Shown: positions 9,270 to 19,503, counted from the first letter of the stretch. The stretch is DNA of 64,000 nucleotides from Streptomyces sp. NBC_00659 (GCF_036226925.1 NZ_CP109031.1:8680001-8744000); one strand, 5' to 3'. A program made the numbers and translations. Notes: generated by a model not told the origin, from the letters alone.

Positions 9270-10154
9270 TCAGAACACGGTGGTCCAGTCGTTCTTCATG
9301 CTCACGACCGTCCAGCCGAGCTCCTCGGCCTTCGCGAGCGAAGCCTGGGCGCCCTTGGTGTACGAGAACTCGCGCTGTTCGTCGTCGTGGTTGACGAGCA
9401 GCGCGAACCGGGCGCTCTGGAGCATCTCGATGTCCACGTCGGCGTTTCCGCCGGCGAGGACGGGCAGCCGGCCGGTGTGGGCGAAGATGTGCTCGGGCTT
9501 GCCCGAGCCCAGGTCCAGGTCGCCGAGGAGCTCATGGGAGCGGGTGAGCTTCCCGTCGGCGTAGGTGTACGCGGCCGCAGAGCCGATGACGTTCTCCTTG
9601 GGGATCCCCCAGGTCTCCTCCGCGAAGACGCGCATGAAGTCGCGGCCGCCGCCCGAGCACACGAACACCCGGAACCGGTTCTCGTGCAGGAGGTCGAACA
9701 GTTCCAGCATCGGGCGGTAGACCAGCTCGACGTAGGGGACGCCGAGCTTCGGCTGCTTCACCGTCCTCGTCCAGTCGCGCACCTGCGCGTCGAACTCCTC
9801 CGGCGTCGTGCCGGCCCACGAGCGGGCGAACGCCTCCACCAGGGTCGACACCACCTGCGGTTCCTGAGTCGCCAGACCCTCGAAGAACGCCTGGTCCTGT
9901 TCGATCAGCGCCTTGTACGGCTGCCGGGCGGCGAGCTGTGGGTCGGCCTTCGCCTCCTTCTCCCACCTGCGGAACACGAAGTCGAACTGCGGAGGCAGCG
10001 GCTGCTCGACCCACAGCGTGCCGTCGTTGTCGAACGTGGCGATCCGGTCGCCCACCTCGACGAACGCCGCCCCCGGCGTCGTCGCCGCGTGAACGAAGTC
10101 CAAGATCGCCCGCTTGGCAGGGCCGTCCTTCCAGCTCGCCAGCATCTCGGTCAC
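9270..10154 (-). CDS. HAD-superfamily phosphohydrolase
   Basis: This 294-residue protein shows HAD motif I as FDNDGTLW near residue 43 (nucleophile Asp), a serine-containing motif II VFVCSGGGRDFM near 165 and motif IV VLAGGNADVDIEML near 231. It belongs to the larger HAD group with an inserted helical cap, often annotated as haloacid dehalogenase-like or phosphoserine-phosphatase-like. GTG at 10154 is preferred over a start ten codons upstream because AGGAG lies six bases before it. First gene of the two-gene operon with the 2H protein. Confidence 0.88.
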   Translation of the reverse strand: MTEMLASWKDGPAKRAILDFVHAATTPGAAFVEVGDRIATFDNDGTLWVEQPLPPQFDFVFRRWEKEAKADPQLAARQPYKALIEQDQAFFEGLATQEPQVVSTLVEAFARSWAGTTPEEFDAQVRDWTRTVKQPKLGVPYVELVYRPMLELFDLLHENRFRVFVCSGGGRDFMRVFAEETWGIPKENVIGSAAAYTYADGKLTRSHELLGDLDLGSGKPEHIFAHTGRLPVLAGGNADVDIEMLQSARFALLVNHDDEQREFSYTKGAQASLAKAEELGWTVVSMKNDWTTVF

Positions 10155-10329
10155 GGGCACTCCTGGGCTCGGCGATCGCGCCACCGGCAGATGCGGCAGT
10201 CAGCCAGGGACCTTGCCCGGCTTGCAAGGGTTTTCAAAATGAATGGCATGGTTTGAAGCCGTTTGATGGCGTATGCCGGGTTGGTTGTCTCGCTACGATT
10301 GCGCCCGACGACCACGCGACGGGCGGCCG

Positions 10330-10491
10330 TCACGACGCGACGTCGAGGACCTCCTCCGCGCGGGCGCACGTCTCGTAGATCATCCGCCAAAGCGTCTTCT
10401 CCCGCAGGTGCGCCTCGCGCCGCGCAATCAGCCGGTCGATCGCCGTCGGCAACTCGCCGGAGGTGATCCACCGCCGGTACCGCGGCTGCAT
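10330..10491 (-). pseudogene. Tyrosine recombinase (integrase) fragment
   Basis: The reading frame from 10491 to the TGA at 10330 gives 53 residues that include [16 protein letters not shown] and [20 protein letters not shown]. This resembles the central part of phage-type integrases / XerD-like recombinases, just before the first catalytic Arg region. The same frame continues upstream (to about 10555) past an in-frame TGA at 10498-10500 with RPSVRDFAIFALAAP. The catalytic box with the Tyr nucleophile is absent. It is therefore a remnant, not a working gene. It is the only trace of a mobile element seen in the window. Confidence 0.6.
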
Positions 10492-10662
10492 CGACGGTCA
10501 CGAGGGAGCGGCCAACGCGAAGATCGCGAAGTCCCGCACCGAGGGCCTGGCCGCTCCGCCGGGAAGCGTCGATGTCGGGTCGCGCCGCTGTGGTCGTTAT
10601 CATCCGATAGTGGTGTTTTCTTAACATTTCCTTCATGCGTGGCTTTTCCTCCGGGGTGGTCG

Positions 10663-11496
10663 ATGTCCCGCAAGCTGCCGACGGGCGACGACGACGAGCT
10701 GCTCGCCAGGCTCGGATCGCTGACCGCCCAGGCACGTGAACGCGCGGAGTTCCAGCGCTCCCAGGTCGAACTGGCCATCGCGCTGCAGCGCGGCATGCTT
10801 CCGGGAGACCTGCCCTCCGCCCCGGGTTTCGACGTGGCCGTGCAGTACGCGCCCGCCTGCTACGGCCTCAACGTGGGCGGGGACTGGTACGACGCCTTCA
10901 GGCTGCCCGACGAGCGCATCGGCCTGTCCATAGGTGACGTGCAGGGCCACAACATCGAGGCCGCCGCCTTCATGGGGCAGGTCAGGGTCGGCCTGCGCGC
11001 CCTCGCCTCCGTCACGAGCGACCCCGGGGAACTGCTCGCCCGGACCAACGACCTCATCCTGTCCATCGGCTCCGACCTGTTCGCGACCTGCACCTTCATG
11101 CGGCTCGACCCGGTCACCGGCGTACTGGAGAGCGCGCGGGCCGGGCACATACCCTGCGTCTGGGCGACGGCGGACGGGAAGTCCGGCATCACCGAGGACG
11201 AAGGCGGGCCGCCGCTCGGCATCGAGGCCGGGATGCGGTACGCGGTGACCCGGCACCGCCTCACCACCGGCGGAGTGTTCGTCCTGCTGACCGACGGTGT
11301 CGTCGAGGGCCCGTCGATGAACGTGGACGAGGGTCTCGACCAGGTTGTCCGGCTCGCCGGAGTCGCCGCCGTCGCGGGTCTGTCGGCCGGTTCGCTGGCC
11401 GCCGCGGTCATCAAGGGCGCCGAGCGCGTGGGGCACGAGGACGACGCGGCCGTGCTCGTGGTCCGCCACGGCGTGCCCGCCGTCCGGTTCCGGTGA
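10663..11496 (+). CDS. SpoIIE-type PP2C protein phosphatase
   Basis: This 277-residue protein has a short helical N terminus (about 1-50) and one PP2C_SIG/SpoIIE domain. Metal-binding and catalytic motifs visible are GGDWYDAF near 84, GDVQGHNIEAA near 104, and a late DGVVEGP and HEDDAAVLVV. Such phosphatases act on phosphorylated STAS anti-sigma-factor antagonists. No sensor domain is fused, so control must be through expression or a partner. ATG 10663 follows GGGGTGG; an in-frame GTG at 10639 has no ribosome site. A series of degenerate 25-bp repeats runs from its last codons into the downstream gap. Confidence 0.9.
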   Translation: MSRKLPTGDDDELLARLGSLTAQARERAEFQRSQVELAIALQRGMLPGDLPSAPGFDVAVQYAPACYGLNVGGDWYDAFRLPDERIGLSIGDVQGHNIEAAAFMGQVRVGLRALASVTSDPGELLARTNDLILSIGSDLFATCTFMRLDPVTGVLESARAGHIPCVWATADGKSGITEDEGGPPLGIEAGMRYAVTRHRLTTGGVFVLLTDGVVEGPSMNVDEGLDQVVRLAGVAAVAGLSAGSLAAAVIKGAERVGHEDDAAVLVVRHGVPAVRFR

Positions 11497-11600
11497 CGTG
11501 TCACCTTCCGGTTCCGGGACGTGGCTGTCGTCCGCTTCCGGGTGTCGCGGCCACCGTCCGGTTCCGTTGGCGCGGCCGTCGTCCGGCACGGCTGACGCGC
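11482..11600. repeat. Five degenerate ~25-bp repeats after the SpoIIE gene
   Basis: Units beginning with variants of GTCCGGTTCCGG recur at 11482, 11505, 11530, 11556 and 11581. The first unit encodes the end of the phosphatase (AVRFR) and the remainder are non-coding. The spacing is regular (23-26 bases) though sequence has drifted. This looks like tandem duplication of the gene's 3' end. Confidence 0.5.
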
Positions 11601-11652
11601 CCGCCGCCGCTCGCCGCACACGGGCGCTCGCCTCGCCGACAGGGCCCCGACG

Positions 11653-12663
11653 GTGTCTGATGACTCTGTGGTGGCTGCACAGAAGATGAGCCGACCGGCC
11701 GTCGGCGCCCTCCAGACCCTGGTGATCGCCGCCTGCTACTACGGAGCAGGGCGGCTGGGACTCATGCGGCGGCTCACTGTCGAAGGAGCGGTGTTCACAC
11801 CCATCTGGCCGCCCACCGGCGTGGCCGTCGCCGCCCTGCTGCTCCTGGGGATCCAGGCGTGGCTCGGGATCGCGATCGGGGCCCTCCTGGTCGTCCTGTC
11901 CCTCTCCTCGTTCACCTCGCTCCAGCTCTCCGCGGCGGGCATCGTCGCGGGCAACACCGTCGCTCCGGTCTGCGCCTACCTCCTGCTGCTCGCCGTGCAC
12001 TTCCGCACCGATCTCAGCCGGTTCCGTGACGGTCTCGCCCTGGTGTTCCTGGCGGCCCTGGGCGCCATGACGATCAGTGCGACCGTGGACGTCGGCCTGC
12101 TGGTGGTCACGGACAAACTCGCCCTGGGCGACTTCTGGCCGGTCTGGCTGGCGTGGTGGGTGGGCGACGCGATGGGCGTCCTGATCGTCGCCCCGGTCAT
12201 CCTGATGCTGTACGCCGTACGAACCCCGGTGAGCCTGACACGGTGGAAGGAGGCCGCCGTGATCCTCGTCGTGGCCGCCGTCATGGTGCCGGTCGCCACC
12301 CGCAGTTCCATCAGCATGCTGTTCCTGATCTATCCGCTGCTGATCTGGGCGGCCCTGCGATTCGAGCTCCCGGGCAGTGTGGTGTGCGCCCTGTTCGCCT
12401 CGGTCATGGCCACCGTCGCGGCCACGGAGGCGGTGGGTCCGTTCTACCGGCTGAGCCATACCGAGGTCATGATCAAGCTGCAGGCCTTCAACGGAACCAT
12501 GGCCCTGACGGCCCTCCTCCTGTCCGCCGTCATCACCGAGCAGCGCAACACCAGACGCTCCGTGGAACGGGCCTGCCAGGAACTGGTGGAGGTCCTCGAA
12601 CATCTGACCGCCGGGAATCCCACCCCCAGACCGCCTCCCCTGGAGGAGGACGGACACACCTGA
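11653..12663 (+). CDS. MASE1-domain integral membrane protein
   Basis: This 336-residue protein has about eight to nine hydrophobic segments from residue 18 to 300 with the conserved MASE1 pattern (early [14 protein letters not shown], later [18 protein letters not shown]). MASE1 is a membrane sensor module found in front of kinases and GGDEF enzymes, but here it stands alone with only a short cytosolic tail (after 305) rich in Glu and Arg, then Pro. A plausible partner is the SpoIIE phosphatase 156 bases upstream on the same strand. GTG at 11653 is assumed; an ATG at codon 12 is possible. Confidence 0.82.
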   Translation: MSDDSVVAAQKMSRPAVGALQTLVIAACYYGAGRLGLMRRLTVEGAVFTPIWPPTGVAVAALLLLGIQAWLGIAIGALLVVLSLSSFTSLQLSAAGIVAGNTVAPVCAYLLLLAVHFRTDLSRFRDGLALVFLAALGAMTISATVDVGLLVVTDKLALGDFWPVWLAWWVGDAMGVLIVAPVILMLYAVRTPVSLTRWKEAAVILVVAAVMVPVATRSSISMLFLIYPLLIWAALRFELPGSVVCALFASVMATVAATEAVGPFYRLSHTEVMIKLQAFNGTMALTALLLSAVITEQRNTRRSVERACQELVEVLEHLTAGNPTPRPPPLEEDGHT

Positions 12664-12763
12664 CGGCGGCACGGTTCCGCCGCCCGGCCCGGTGCCGCCG
12701 CCCCGCCCGGTGGGGAAAGATGAGACCACCAGTGAAGAACCACCGATGCGGAGGTGCGGGCAC

Positions 12764-14404
<1,641 letters not shown>

Positions 14405-14423
14405 CACCACGCTTCGGGCCGCA

Positions 14424-14451
14424 GGCGCCGTGGTCACCGCGACACGGCGCC
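14424..14451. terminator. Short hairpin between convergent genes
   Basis: An 8-bp perfect stem (14424-14431 and 14444-14451) with a 12-base loop fills the 48-base gap between pgm and the convergent serine hydrolase gene. Confidence 0.45.
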
Positions 14452-14452
14452 G

Positions 14453-15571
14453 TCAGCCGTACATCGCCACCCGGAAGAGAGCCGCGAGGGCCTCGTCGAT
14501 GGGATGGGGCTGCGGCAGGCCGGAGGAATCGAGCCTGTTCCAGCGCTGTGTGTTCACCGCGACCGCGAGCTGCCGCCCGCCGTCGGCACGCGTCATGGCC
14601 AGCGCCCCACCACCCCAGACCGTGCCGCCGTGGCCCCAGAAGGTGGCCCGGCCGGGACCCTCCATCGGATGCAGGCCGAGGCCGTACTCGATCGTCCTGA
14701 GCTCCTGGGACACGACCGGGACCGTACGGCGCATCTCCTCCAGCGACGACGGGCTGACGATCTCCCCGGCCAGCAGCAGGCCGTAGAAGCGGTTGAGGTC
14801 CGAGAGGGTCGATATCAGCGACGCCGACGGCCCCACCCAGGACATGTCGAACACGCTGTAGTCGCGGGGCGGGTCGATCATGCCGAACCACGCCTCGTAG
14901 AGCTGTGAGTGCGGCCCGTCGACGTGGGGCCCCGAAGGGAGTCCGGTGTCCCGGAGCCCCGCGCGCTCGATGACGTTCTCGGTGATGCAGCGCTCGGCCG
15001 AGGCGCCGGTCACCTGTTCCAGGAGCTGGGCGAGGAGCAGGTAGTTGGTGTTGGAGTACACCCCCGGGGTGCCGCCGGGGGAGCCGAACGCCGGCGCCGT
15101 GACCCCCATCGCGATCAGCTCGACGGGATCGAATCGCGTGAACCGGTGGTCGTCCAGGCTCTGGGGCCCGGTGTCCGCGATGGCGGGGTACGCCTTGAGC
15201 GAGGGGTAGGCGTACGGGAGGTACTCGGCGAGGCCGCTGGTGTGGTTGAGCAGCATCCGGACCGTGATGGCTTCGCCGCGTCCGCCGGGAACCAGCGCCG
15301 GAAGGTAGCGGCCGATCGGAGTGTCGAGACCGATCAGGCCCGCCTCGACCTGCTGCAGCACCGCGGCGGCGGTGAAGGTCTTGGTGATGCTGCCGACCCG
15401 GTGCCGCATGCCGGCGGTGACGGGGCGGCCGGTGGTGACATCGGCGACCCCGGCCGCGCCGCGCCAGACCTGGTCGCCGTCCCGCACCTCGGCGAACAGG
15501 CCCGGCACGCCGGCGCGGTGGACGTTCTCGACGGCCGCTTCCAGCGCCGCGGGATCCAGTGGGTTCTTCAC
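14453..15571 (-). CDS. Serine hydrolase, class C beta-lactamase / D-Ala-D-Ala carboxypeptidase family
   Basis: This 372-residue protein has the SxxK motif as SITK near residue 56 (nucleophile Ser), a following LLNHTSGL, the YxN motif as YSN near 168, and HGGTVWGG near 321 in place of the KTG box. These mark the beta-lactamase/esterase fold. No signal peptide is evident from the GTG start at 15571, chosen because AAGGA lies eight bases upstream; the enzyme may be cytosolic and act as an esterase or peptidase. It is divergent from the TetR gene at 15794 across a 222-base gap with regular 12-bp repeats and is the likely regulated target. Confidence 0.85.
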   Translation of the reverse strand: MKNPLDPAALEAAVENVHRAGVPGLFAEVRDGDQVWRGAAGVADVTTGRPVTAGMRHRVGSITKTFTAAAVLQQVEAGLIGLDTPIGRYLPALVPGGRGEAITVRMLLNHTSGLAEYLPYAYPSLKAYPAIADTGPQSLDDHRFTRFDPVELIAMGVTAPAFGSPGGTPGVYSNTNYLLLAQLLEQVTGASAERCITENVIERAGLRDTGLPSGPHVDGPHSQLYEAWFGMIDPPRDYSVFDMSWVGPSASLISTLSDLNRFYGLLLAGEIVSPSSLEEMRRTVPVVSQELRTIEYGLGLHPMEGPGRATFWGHGGTVWGGGALAMTRADGGRQLAVAVNTQRWNRLDSSGLPQPHPIDEALAALFRVAMYG

Positions 15572-15707
15572 GTCATGCGTCCTTTCGGCTTCCCCGGGCC
15601 GAGCTCCGCTTCGGGCGCCCGACCCCGGACAACAGGGCACGAGTGGTCTGCCGGCCCGACTCGTCGAGGTGCGCGGCAGGTCCCTGTCCTCATTATGCAC
15701 GCGGTGC

Positions 15708-15767
15708 GTGCAACGCCAAGTGCAACACCAAGTGCGAAGGCGAGTGCAGAAGCGAGTGCATAGGCTA
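15708..15767. promoter_or_regulatory. Five exact-phase 12-bp repeats in the divergent promoter
   Basis: GTGC starts at 15708, 15720, 15732, 15744 and 15756, with units GTGCAACGCCAA, GTGCAACACCAA, GTGCGAAGGCGA, GTGCAGAAGCGA and GTGCATAGGCTA. The array ends in a possible -10 (TAGGCT near 15761) for the TetR gene. Regular iteration without drift in length argues for multiple protein contacts. The natural candidate is the adjacent TetR protein. Confidence 0.6.
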
Positions 15768-15793
15768 GGCTGAAAGGCGGCGAGAGGAGCGGG

Positions 15794-16468
15794 ATGGCAG
15801 GCCGAAGGCGTTGGTCGACCGAAGAGATCCTGGACGTGGCCGCCGAGCTGCTGCGCACGAGCGACCCGGACTCGTTCAGCGTGCGCAAGCTGGCCGCGGC
15901 CCTCGGGACCGATTCCTCCAGCCTCTACCGGCACTTCCGCAGCAAGACCGAACTGCTGCGCGCGGTCGCCGACCGGATTCTCCTGACCGCCATGGACGGC
16001 TACCGCGCGGAAGGCGACTGGCGGCAGCGCATCACGGCCCTGGCGTTCCAGGTGAGGGACGCCTTCGGCCGGCAGCCCCAGCTCGCCGCGGTCTGGGGGC
16101 GGTACGCGTCGAGCGGCACCGGTTCCCGGCTGGTCATGGAGGAGGCGCTGCAGGCGCTGCGCGCGTCGGGACTGCCCGACGAACAGATCCCGGCCCGCTA
16201 CCACCGGATCGCGGTCCTCGTCTCCGCGCTGATCGCATCCGAGGCGGGGGTCGGCACGGTGAGCCCCGAAGAGCGTGAACAGGGCCTGGAGCTGTTCCGC
16301 GTGGCGGTGCTCGGCGCCGACCCCGAACGCTTCCCGGCCCTGGCCCACTTCGCCCGTGACATCCGCCCGCTCGGGATGGACCGCCGCGCCGCGTTCGAGG
16401 AGATCCTCACCGCCCAGCTCGACCAGATCGAAGCCGCGGTCCGTTCGGTCCGGCCGCCCGGTCCGTAG
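15794..16468 (+). CDS. TetR-family transcriptional regulator
   Basis: This 224-residue protein has an N-terminal TetR HTH (about residues 7-52, with FSVRKLAAALGTDSSSLYRHFRSKTELL) and an all-helical ligand-binding half. ATG at 15794 follows GAGAGGAGC. It is divergent from the beta-lactamase-like hydrolase gene and probably represses both itself and that gene by binding in the shared 222-base region. Ligand unknown. Confidence 0.93.
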   Translation: MAGRRRWSTEEILDVAAELLRTSDPDSFSVRKLAAALGTDSSSLYRHFRSKTELLRAVADRILLTAMDGYRAEGDWRQRITALAFQVRDAFGRQPQLAAVWGRYASSGTGSRLVMEEALQALRASGLPDEQIPARYHRIAVLVSALIASEAGVGTVSPEEREQGLELFRVAVLGADPERFPALAHFARDIRPLGMDRRAAFEEILTAQLDQIEAAVRSVRPPGP

Positions 16469-16528
16469 GGGCCGGCCGGCGACTGAACCGCTGCGGGTGC
16501 GACGGGTGCCCCCTGGCGTTTCGACGGC

Positions 16529-17011
16529 ATGATGGCCCGTATGCACATCCGTATCGACGCCGACGACCTGCCCGGCCTCACCTGCCCGGCCCCCGAAGGC
16601 CGCGGCACCGTCGCGGCGTACGACAACATCCACGTGGCGGTGCAACGCCGTGACCGTCCGGCCGAACTGCTCGATCCCCAGCCCGGCGACGGCGCCCTCG
16701 CGACCTGGACTCTCCCCTGCACGGCCGCGCCCTCGCCGACGGGGATCGAACTGAAGGGCCCCTATGTACAGGACCGCCTGGGGCACCGGTTCATCTATCT
16801 GTCGTGGGGCACGGTCGACGGGGCGGGTGTCTTCAGCATGTTCCGTCGCGCCAAACTCATGCTCGACGCCGTCCCCGCGGATGTACTCGACGCGGCCGCG
16901 CGCGAGGGCCTCCTCGTCGGGCGGCTGGGGCTGACCGACGCGCTCGGAAACCCGCGGTGCGCCCGCGTCGTGCCGCCGGACATCGAGTGGACGGCCGAAT
17001 CCGCCCCGTAA
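16529..17011 (+). CDS. DUF5990-family protein
   Basis: This 160-residue cytosolic protein matches the small actinobacterial DUF5990 family: an initial IRIDADDLPG strand, a central TWTLPC strand and a C-terminal GRLGLTDALGNPRCARVVPPDIEW. No catalytic motif is visible. The ATG at 16541 (MHIRIDA) is an equally plausible start because homologues tend to begin with that strand. Function unknown. Confidence 0.75.
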   Translation: MMARMHIRIDADDLPGLTCPAPEGRGTVAAYDNIHVAVQRRDRPAELLDPQPGDGALATWTLPCTAAPSPTGIELKGPYVQDRLGHRFIYLSWGTVDGAGVFSMFRRAKLMLDAVPADVLDAAAREGLLVGRLGLTDALGNPRCARVVPPDIEWTAESAP

Positions 17012-17068
17012 TCCCTGCGCGCACCCGAGGCGATGGCGGCCCCGACGGTGCCCGGCGACACCCTCCGA

Positions 17069-17125
17069 GTTAGAACCTATAACGAAAGCTCTTGACGCTC
17101 ACGTCCATGAGTTATAGCTTCTAAC
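17069..17125 (+). promoter_or_regulatory. Paired GTTA-N7-TAAC palindromes around a TTGACG promoter element
   Basis: GTTAGAACCTATAAC (17069-17083) and GTTATAGCTTCTAAC (17111-17125) are each imperfect palindromes and are inverted copies of each other with one mismatch. Their centres are 42 bp apart, four helical turns. A TTGACG (17092-17097) lies between them and serves as a probable -35, so binding would block transcription of the oxidoreductase gene starting at 17171. Sites of this AT-rich form suit a MarR-, HxlR- or TetR-type repressor encoded elsewhere. Confidence 0.7.
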
Positions 17126-17170
17126 TAAAGCGATAGCGAATAACTCGCGCGGAGCGCAGTGGAGGTCGTC

Positions 17171-18202
17171 ATGAACGCCGAAGGGCTCGTCGAGGTCGTC
17201 CTGCCGGGCAAGGTGGAGCCGGAAGGGCTGGAGATCCGGCACGGCGCCGTGCCCGTCCCGGGCCCCGGTCAGGTCGTCGTACGGATGGAGGCGACCGGCG
17301 TCTCCTTCGCCGAACAGCAGATGCGCCGCGGGCGGTACTACGACCAGCCGCCCTTCCCCTTCGTTCCCGGCTACGACCTGGTCGGCACGGTTCTGACCAC
17401 CGGCCACGGGGTCGACCCGGGCCTGACCGGCACCCGGGTCGCCGCGCTGGTCAAGGTGGGCGGCTGGGCCAGCCATGTGCGGGTGGAGGCGGCCGATGTC
17501 GTACCGGTGCCCGACGGCGTCGGGGCGGCGGAGGCGGAGACCGTGGTCGTCAACGGCGTCACGGCCTGGCAGATGCTGCACCGCAAGGCACGGATCGGCG
17601 CGGGCCGGACCGTCCTCGTGCACGGCGCCAACGGCGGCGTCGGTTCGGTCCTGGTCCAGCTCGCGCGCGCCGCCGGCGCCAAGGTGATCGGTACGGCCTC
17701 GGCACGTCACCACGACTCCCTGCGCGAACAGGGCGTCATCCCCGTCGACTATCGCACCGAGGACGTCGCGGCGCGCGTACGCGAACTCGCCCCCGGCGGG
17801 GTCGACGCCGTGTTCGACCACGTCGGAGGCCGCAGCGCCGTCGACTCGTGGCACCTGCTGGCTCCCGGCGGCACACTCGTCTCCTACGGCAGCGCCTCCA
17901 CCCGGGACGACACGGGGTCCAAGCAGTGGCCCGTGCTCAAGCTGCTCGGCCGTGTCTGGCTGTGGAACGCCCTGCCCAACGGCCGTCACGCGTACTTCTT
18001 CAACATCTGGGCAGGGCGGGCCCTGTCCCGGAACCGGTTCCGGGCCCGGCTGCGCGCCGACCTCACCCAGGTCTTCGGCGCCCTCCAGCGCGGTGACGTC
18101 ACCGCCCGGATCGCCGCCCAGCTGCCGCTGAGCGAGGCTGCCGAGGCGCTGCGACTGGCCGAGTCCGGCACCGTCGCCGGAAAGGTCGTCCTCAATCCGT
18201 AG
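17171..18202 (+). CDS. Medium-chain dehydrogenase/reductase (NADPH:quinone reductase-like)
   Basis: This 343-residue enzyme has the GroES-like fold first, then a Rossmann domain with VLVHGANGGVGSVLVQLA near 155. It lacks the catalytic and structural zinc Cys residues of alcohol dehydrogenases, which places it with quinone oxidoreductases/zeta-crystallin-like reductases. The ATG at 17171 has GGAGG five bases upstream; the longer GTG start at 17159 would place that site inside the gene. Expression is probably repressed through the palindromes at 17069-17125, pointing to induction by an electrophile or quinone (inference). Confidence 0.9.
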   Translation: MNAEGLVEVVLPGKVEPEGLEIRHGAVPVPGPGQVVVRMEATGVSFAEQQMRRGRYYDQPPFPFVPGYDLVGTVLTTGHGVDPGLTGTRVAALVKVGGWASHVRVEAADVVPVPDGVGAAEAETVVVNGVTAWQMLHRKARIGAGRTVLVHGANGGVGSVLVQLARAAGAKVIGTASARHHDSLREQGVIPVDYRTEDVAARVRELAPGGVDAVFDHVGGRSAVDSWHLLAPGGTLVSYGSASTRDDTGSKQWPVLKLLGRVWLWNALPNGRHAYFFNIWAGRALSRNRFRARLRADLTQVFGALQRGDVTARIAAQLPLSEAAEALRLAESGTVAGKVVLNP

Positions 18203-18240
18203 CCCGGGACCGCCGCCCGGTGTCGCGGCGGCTGTCGGGC
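18202..18240. terminator. Imperfect hairpin at the end of the quinone reductase gene
   Basis: Nested stems (18202-18206 with 18236-18240, and 18210-18215 with 18226-18231) begin at the stop codon and fall between two convergent genes. Confidence 0.45.
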
Positions 18241-18245
18241 AGGCC

Positions 18246-18578
18246 TCAGGGCCGCTCCTCCACGGCCATCTCGCCCAGGAGGGACCAGTCGTCCTGGGGG
18301 ACCTTCATGTTCACGATGCGCGGTGTCGTGGTCAGGTGCCGAGGCAGGGCCTGCTGGGCGGCCTTGAAGTGCGCGGACTGGACGTGGGACGCCCCGGCCT
18401 CGTCGTCCCGGAAGGCCTCGACCAGGACGTACTCCGTCGGATCGTCGAGGCTCCGGGACCAGTCGAACCACAGGCAGCCGGGCTCGGCCCGGGTGGCCGC
18501 CGTGAAGTCGGCCGTGATCTCCGGCCATTTCTCCGCGTCCTCGGGGCGGACGCTGAACTTGACGGTGATGAAGATCAT
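18246..18578 (-). CDS. Antibiotic biosynthesis monooxygenase (ABM)-family quinol monooxygenase
   Basis: This 110-residue protein has the ABM ferredoxin-like fold pattern: first strand MIFITVKFSVRPEDAEKW, central PGCLWFDWSRSLDDP, then YVLVEAFRDDEAGASHVQSAHF. Such small dimeric enzymes (YgiN/ActVA-Orf6-like) oxidise quinols or aromatic polyketides without cofactors. ATG at 18578 follows AGGAG. The convergent gene is a quinone-reductase-like enzyme, so both may act on quinones (inference). Confidence 0.85.
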   Translation of the reverse strand: MIFITVKFSVRPEDAEKWPEITADFTAATRAEPGCLWFDWSRSLDDPTEYVLVEAFRDDEAGASHVQSAHFKAAQQALPRHLTTTPRIVNMKVPQDDWSLLGEMAVEERP

Positions 18579-18699
18579 GAGGGCTCCTCGGATCGGTGTC
18601 GAGCCATTCTGTGCCGCCCCCGCCAGGCGAACACCAGGGGCCTGTAGGCCGATCGGGGGAACCTCCCCGCGCCGAGGCGCAGCGAGCCCGGACGGACCG

Positions 18700-19503
18700 T
18701 CATGTGGCGGCCCGTTCCCCGGTTTCTCCGGGGGTCTCGGCTTCGGGCCGTGCGTCGGTGAGTTCGGGCTCCAGGCCTTCGCCGATGTCGGCGGGGGGCC
18801 TGCCCGTGTCGGCCCGCCAGGCCTCGAACGCCCAGGCGGTGAGGGTGACGACGGCCAGACCGAGCAGCCAGCCGCCCAGTACATCGCTGAACCAGTGAAC
18901 GCCCAGCGCGACGCGGGTGAAGCCGACGCCGAGGACCGAGAGCACGGCGGCACTCCAGCACAGCGCGCGCAGGGAGCGCGGCACCATGGGCAGCAGGACC
19001 AGCAGCAGGACGGCGAACGAGGTGGTGGCGGTCATCGCGTGGCCCGACGGGAAGGAGAACCCGGGCGCCCGTGCCACCGGATCCTCCAGCGACGGACGTG
19101 CCCGCTCGACGACCGTCTTCACCAGGAGCCCGATGAACCCGCCGGCCACCGCTGTCACCGCGGCCCACGCTGCCAGACGCCAGGCCCGGCGGTACACCAG
19201 CCAGACGGTCAGCAGTGCGACAGCCGTGCGCAAGGTGACCGGATCCCAGACCCGGTCGGAGAGGAAACGCAGTGTGCTCGTCCAGGCGGGATGCTCCAGG
19301 GCGATCTCGTGCAGCCGGCGGGCGGCGCCGGCGTCGAGCCGGCGCAGGGGTTGCCACCGGCCCTCGACCAGGACGAGGAGCAGGCCGAACGGCACCGCCG
19401 TGATCGCGGCCACCGCGGCCGAGCCGAGCAGCCGGGCGCCGAACCGCCGGTCGGCCGCCCGGCGGCGGTCCCTCAGGTTCCGGACCGTGGCGCGCGCCGC
19501 CAT
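18700..19503 (-). CDS. PAP2-family phosphatase (membrane)
   Basis: This 267-residue membrane protein has about six hydrophobic segments and the three PAP2 motifs: KTVVERARP near 130, FPSGH near 149, and RVALGVHWFSD near 200 with the catalytic His pair. It would dephosphorylate phosphatidic acid, undecaprenyl pyrophosphate or a similar lipid on the outer face. It directly abuts the YihY gene (no gap) and is the last gene of a three-gene operon. Confidence 0.9.
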   Translation of the reverse strand: MAARATVRNLRDRRRAADRRFGARLLGSAAVAAITAVPFGLLLVLVEGRWQPLRRLDAGAARRLHEIALEHPAWTSTLRFLSDRVWDPVTLRTAVALLTVWLVYRRAWRLAAWAAVTAVAGGFIGLLVKTVVERARPSLEDPVARAPGFSFPSGHAMTATTSFAVLLLVLLPMVPRSLRALCWSAAVLSVLGVGFTRVALGVHWFSDVLGGWLLGLAVVTLTAWAFEAWRADTGRPPADIGEGLEPELTDARPEAETPGETGERAAT

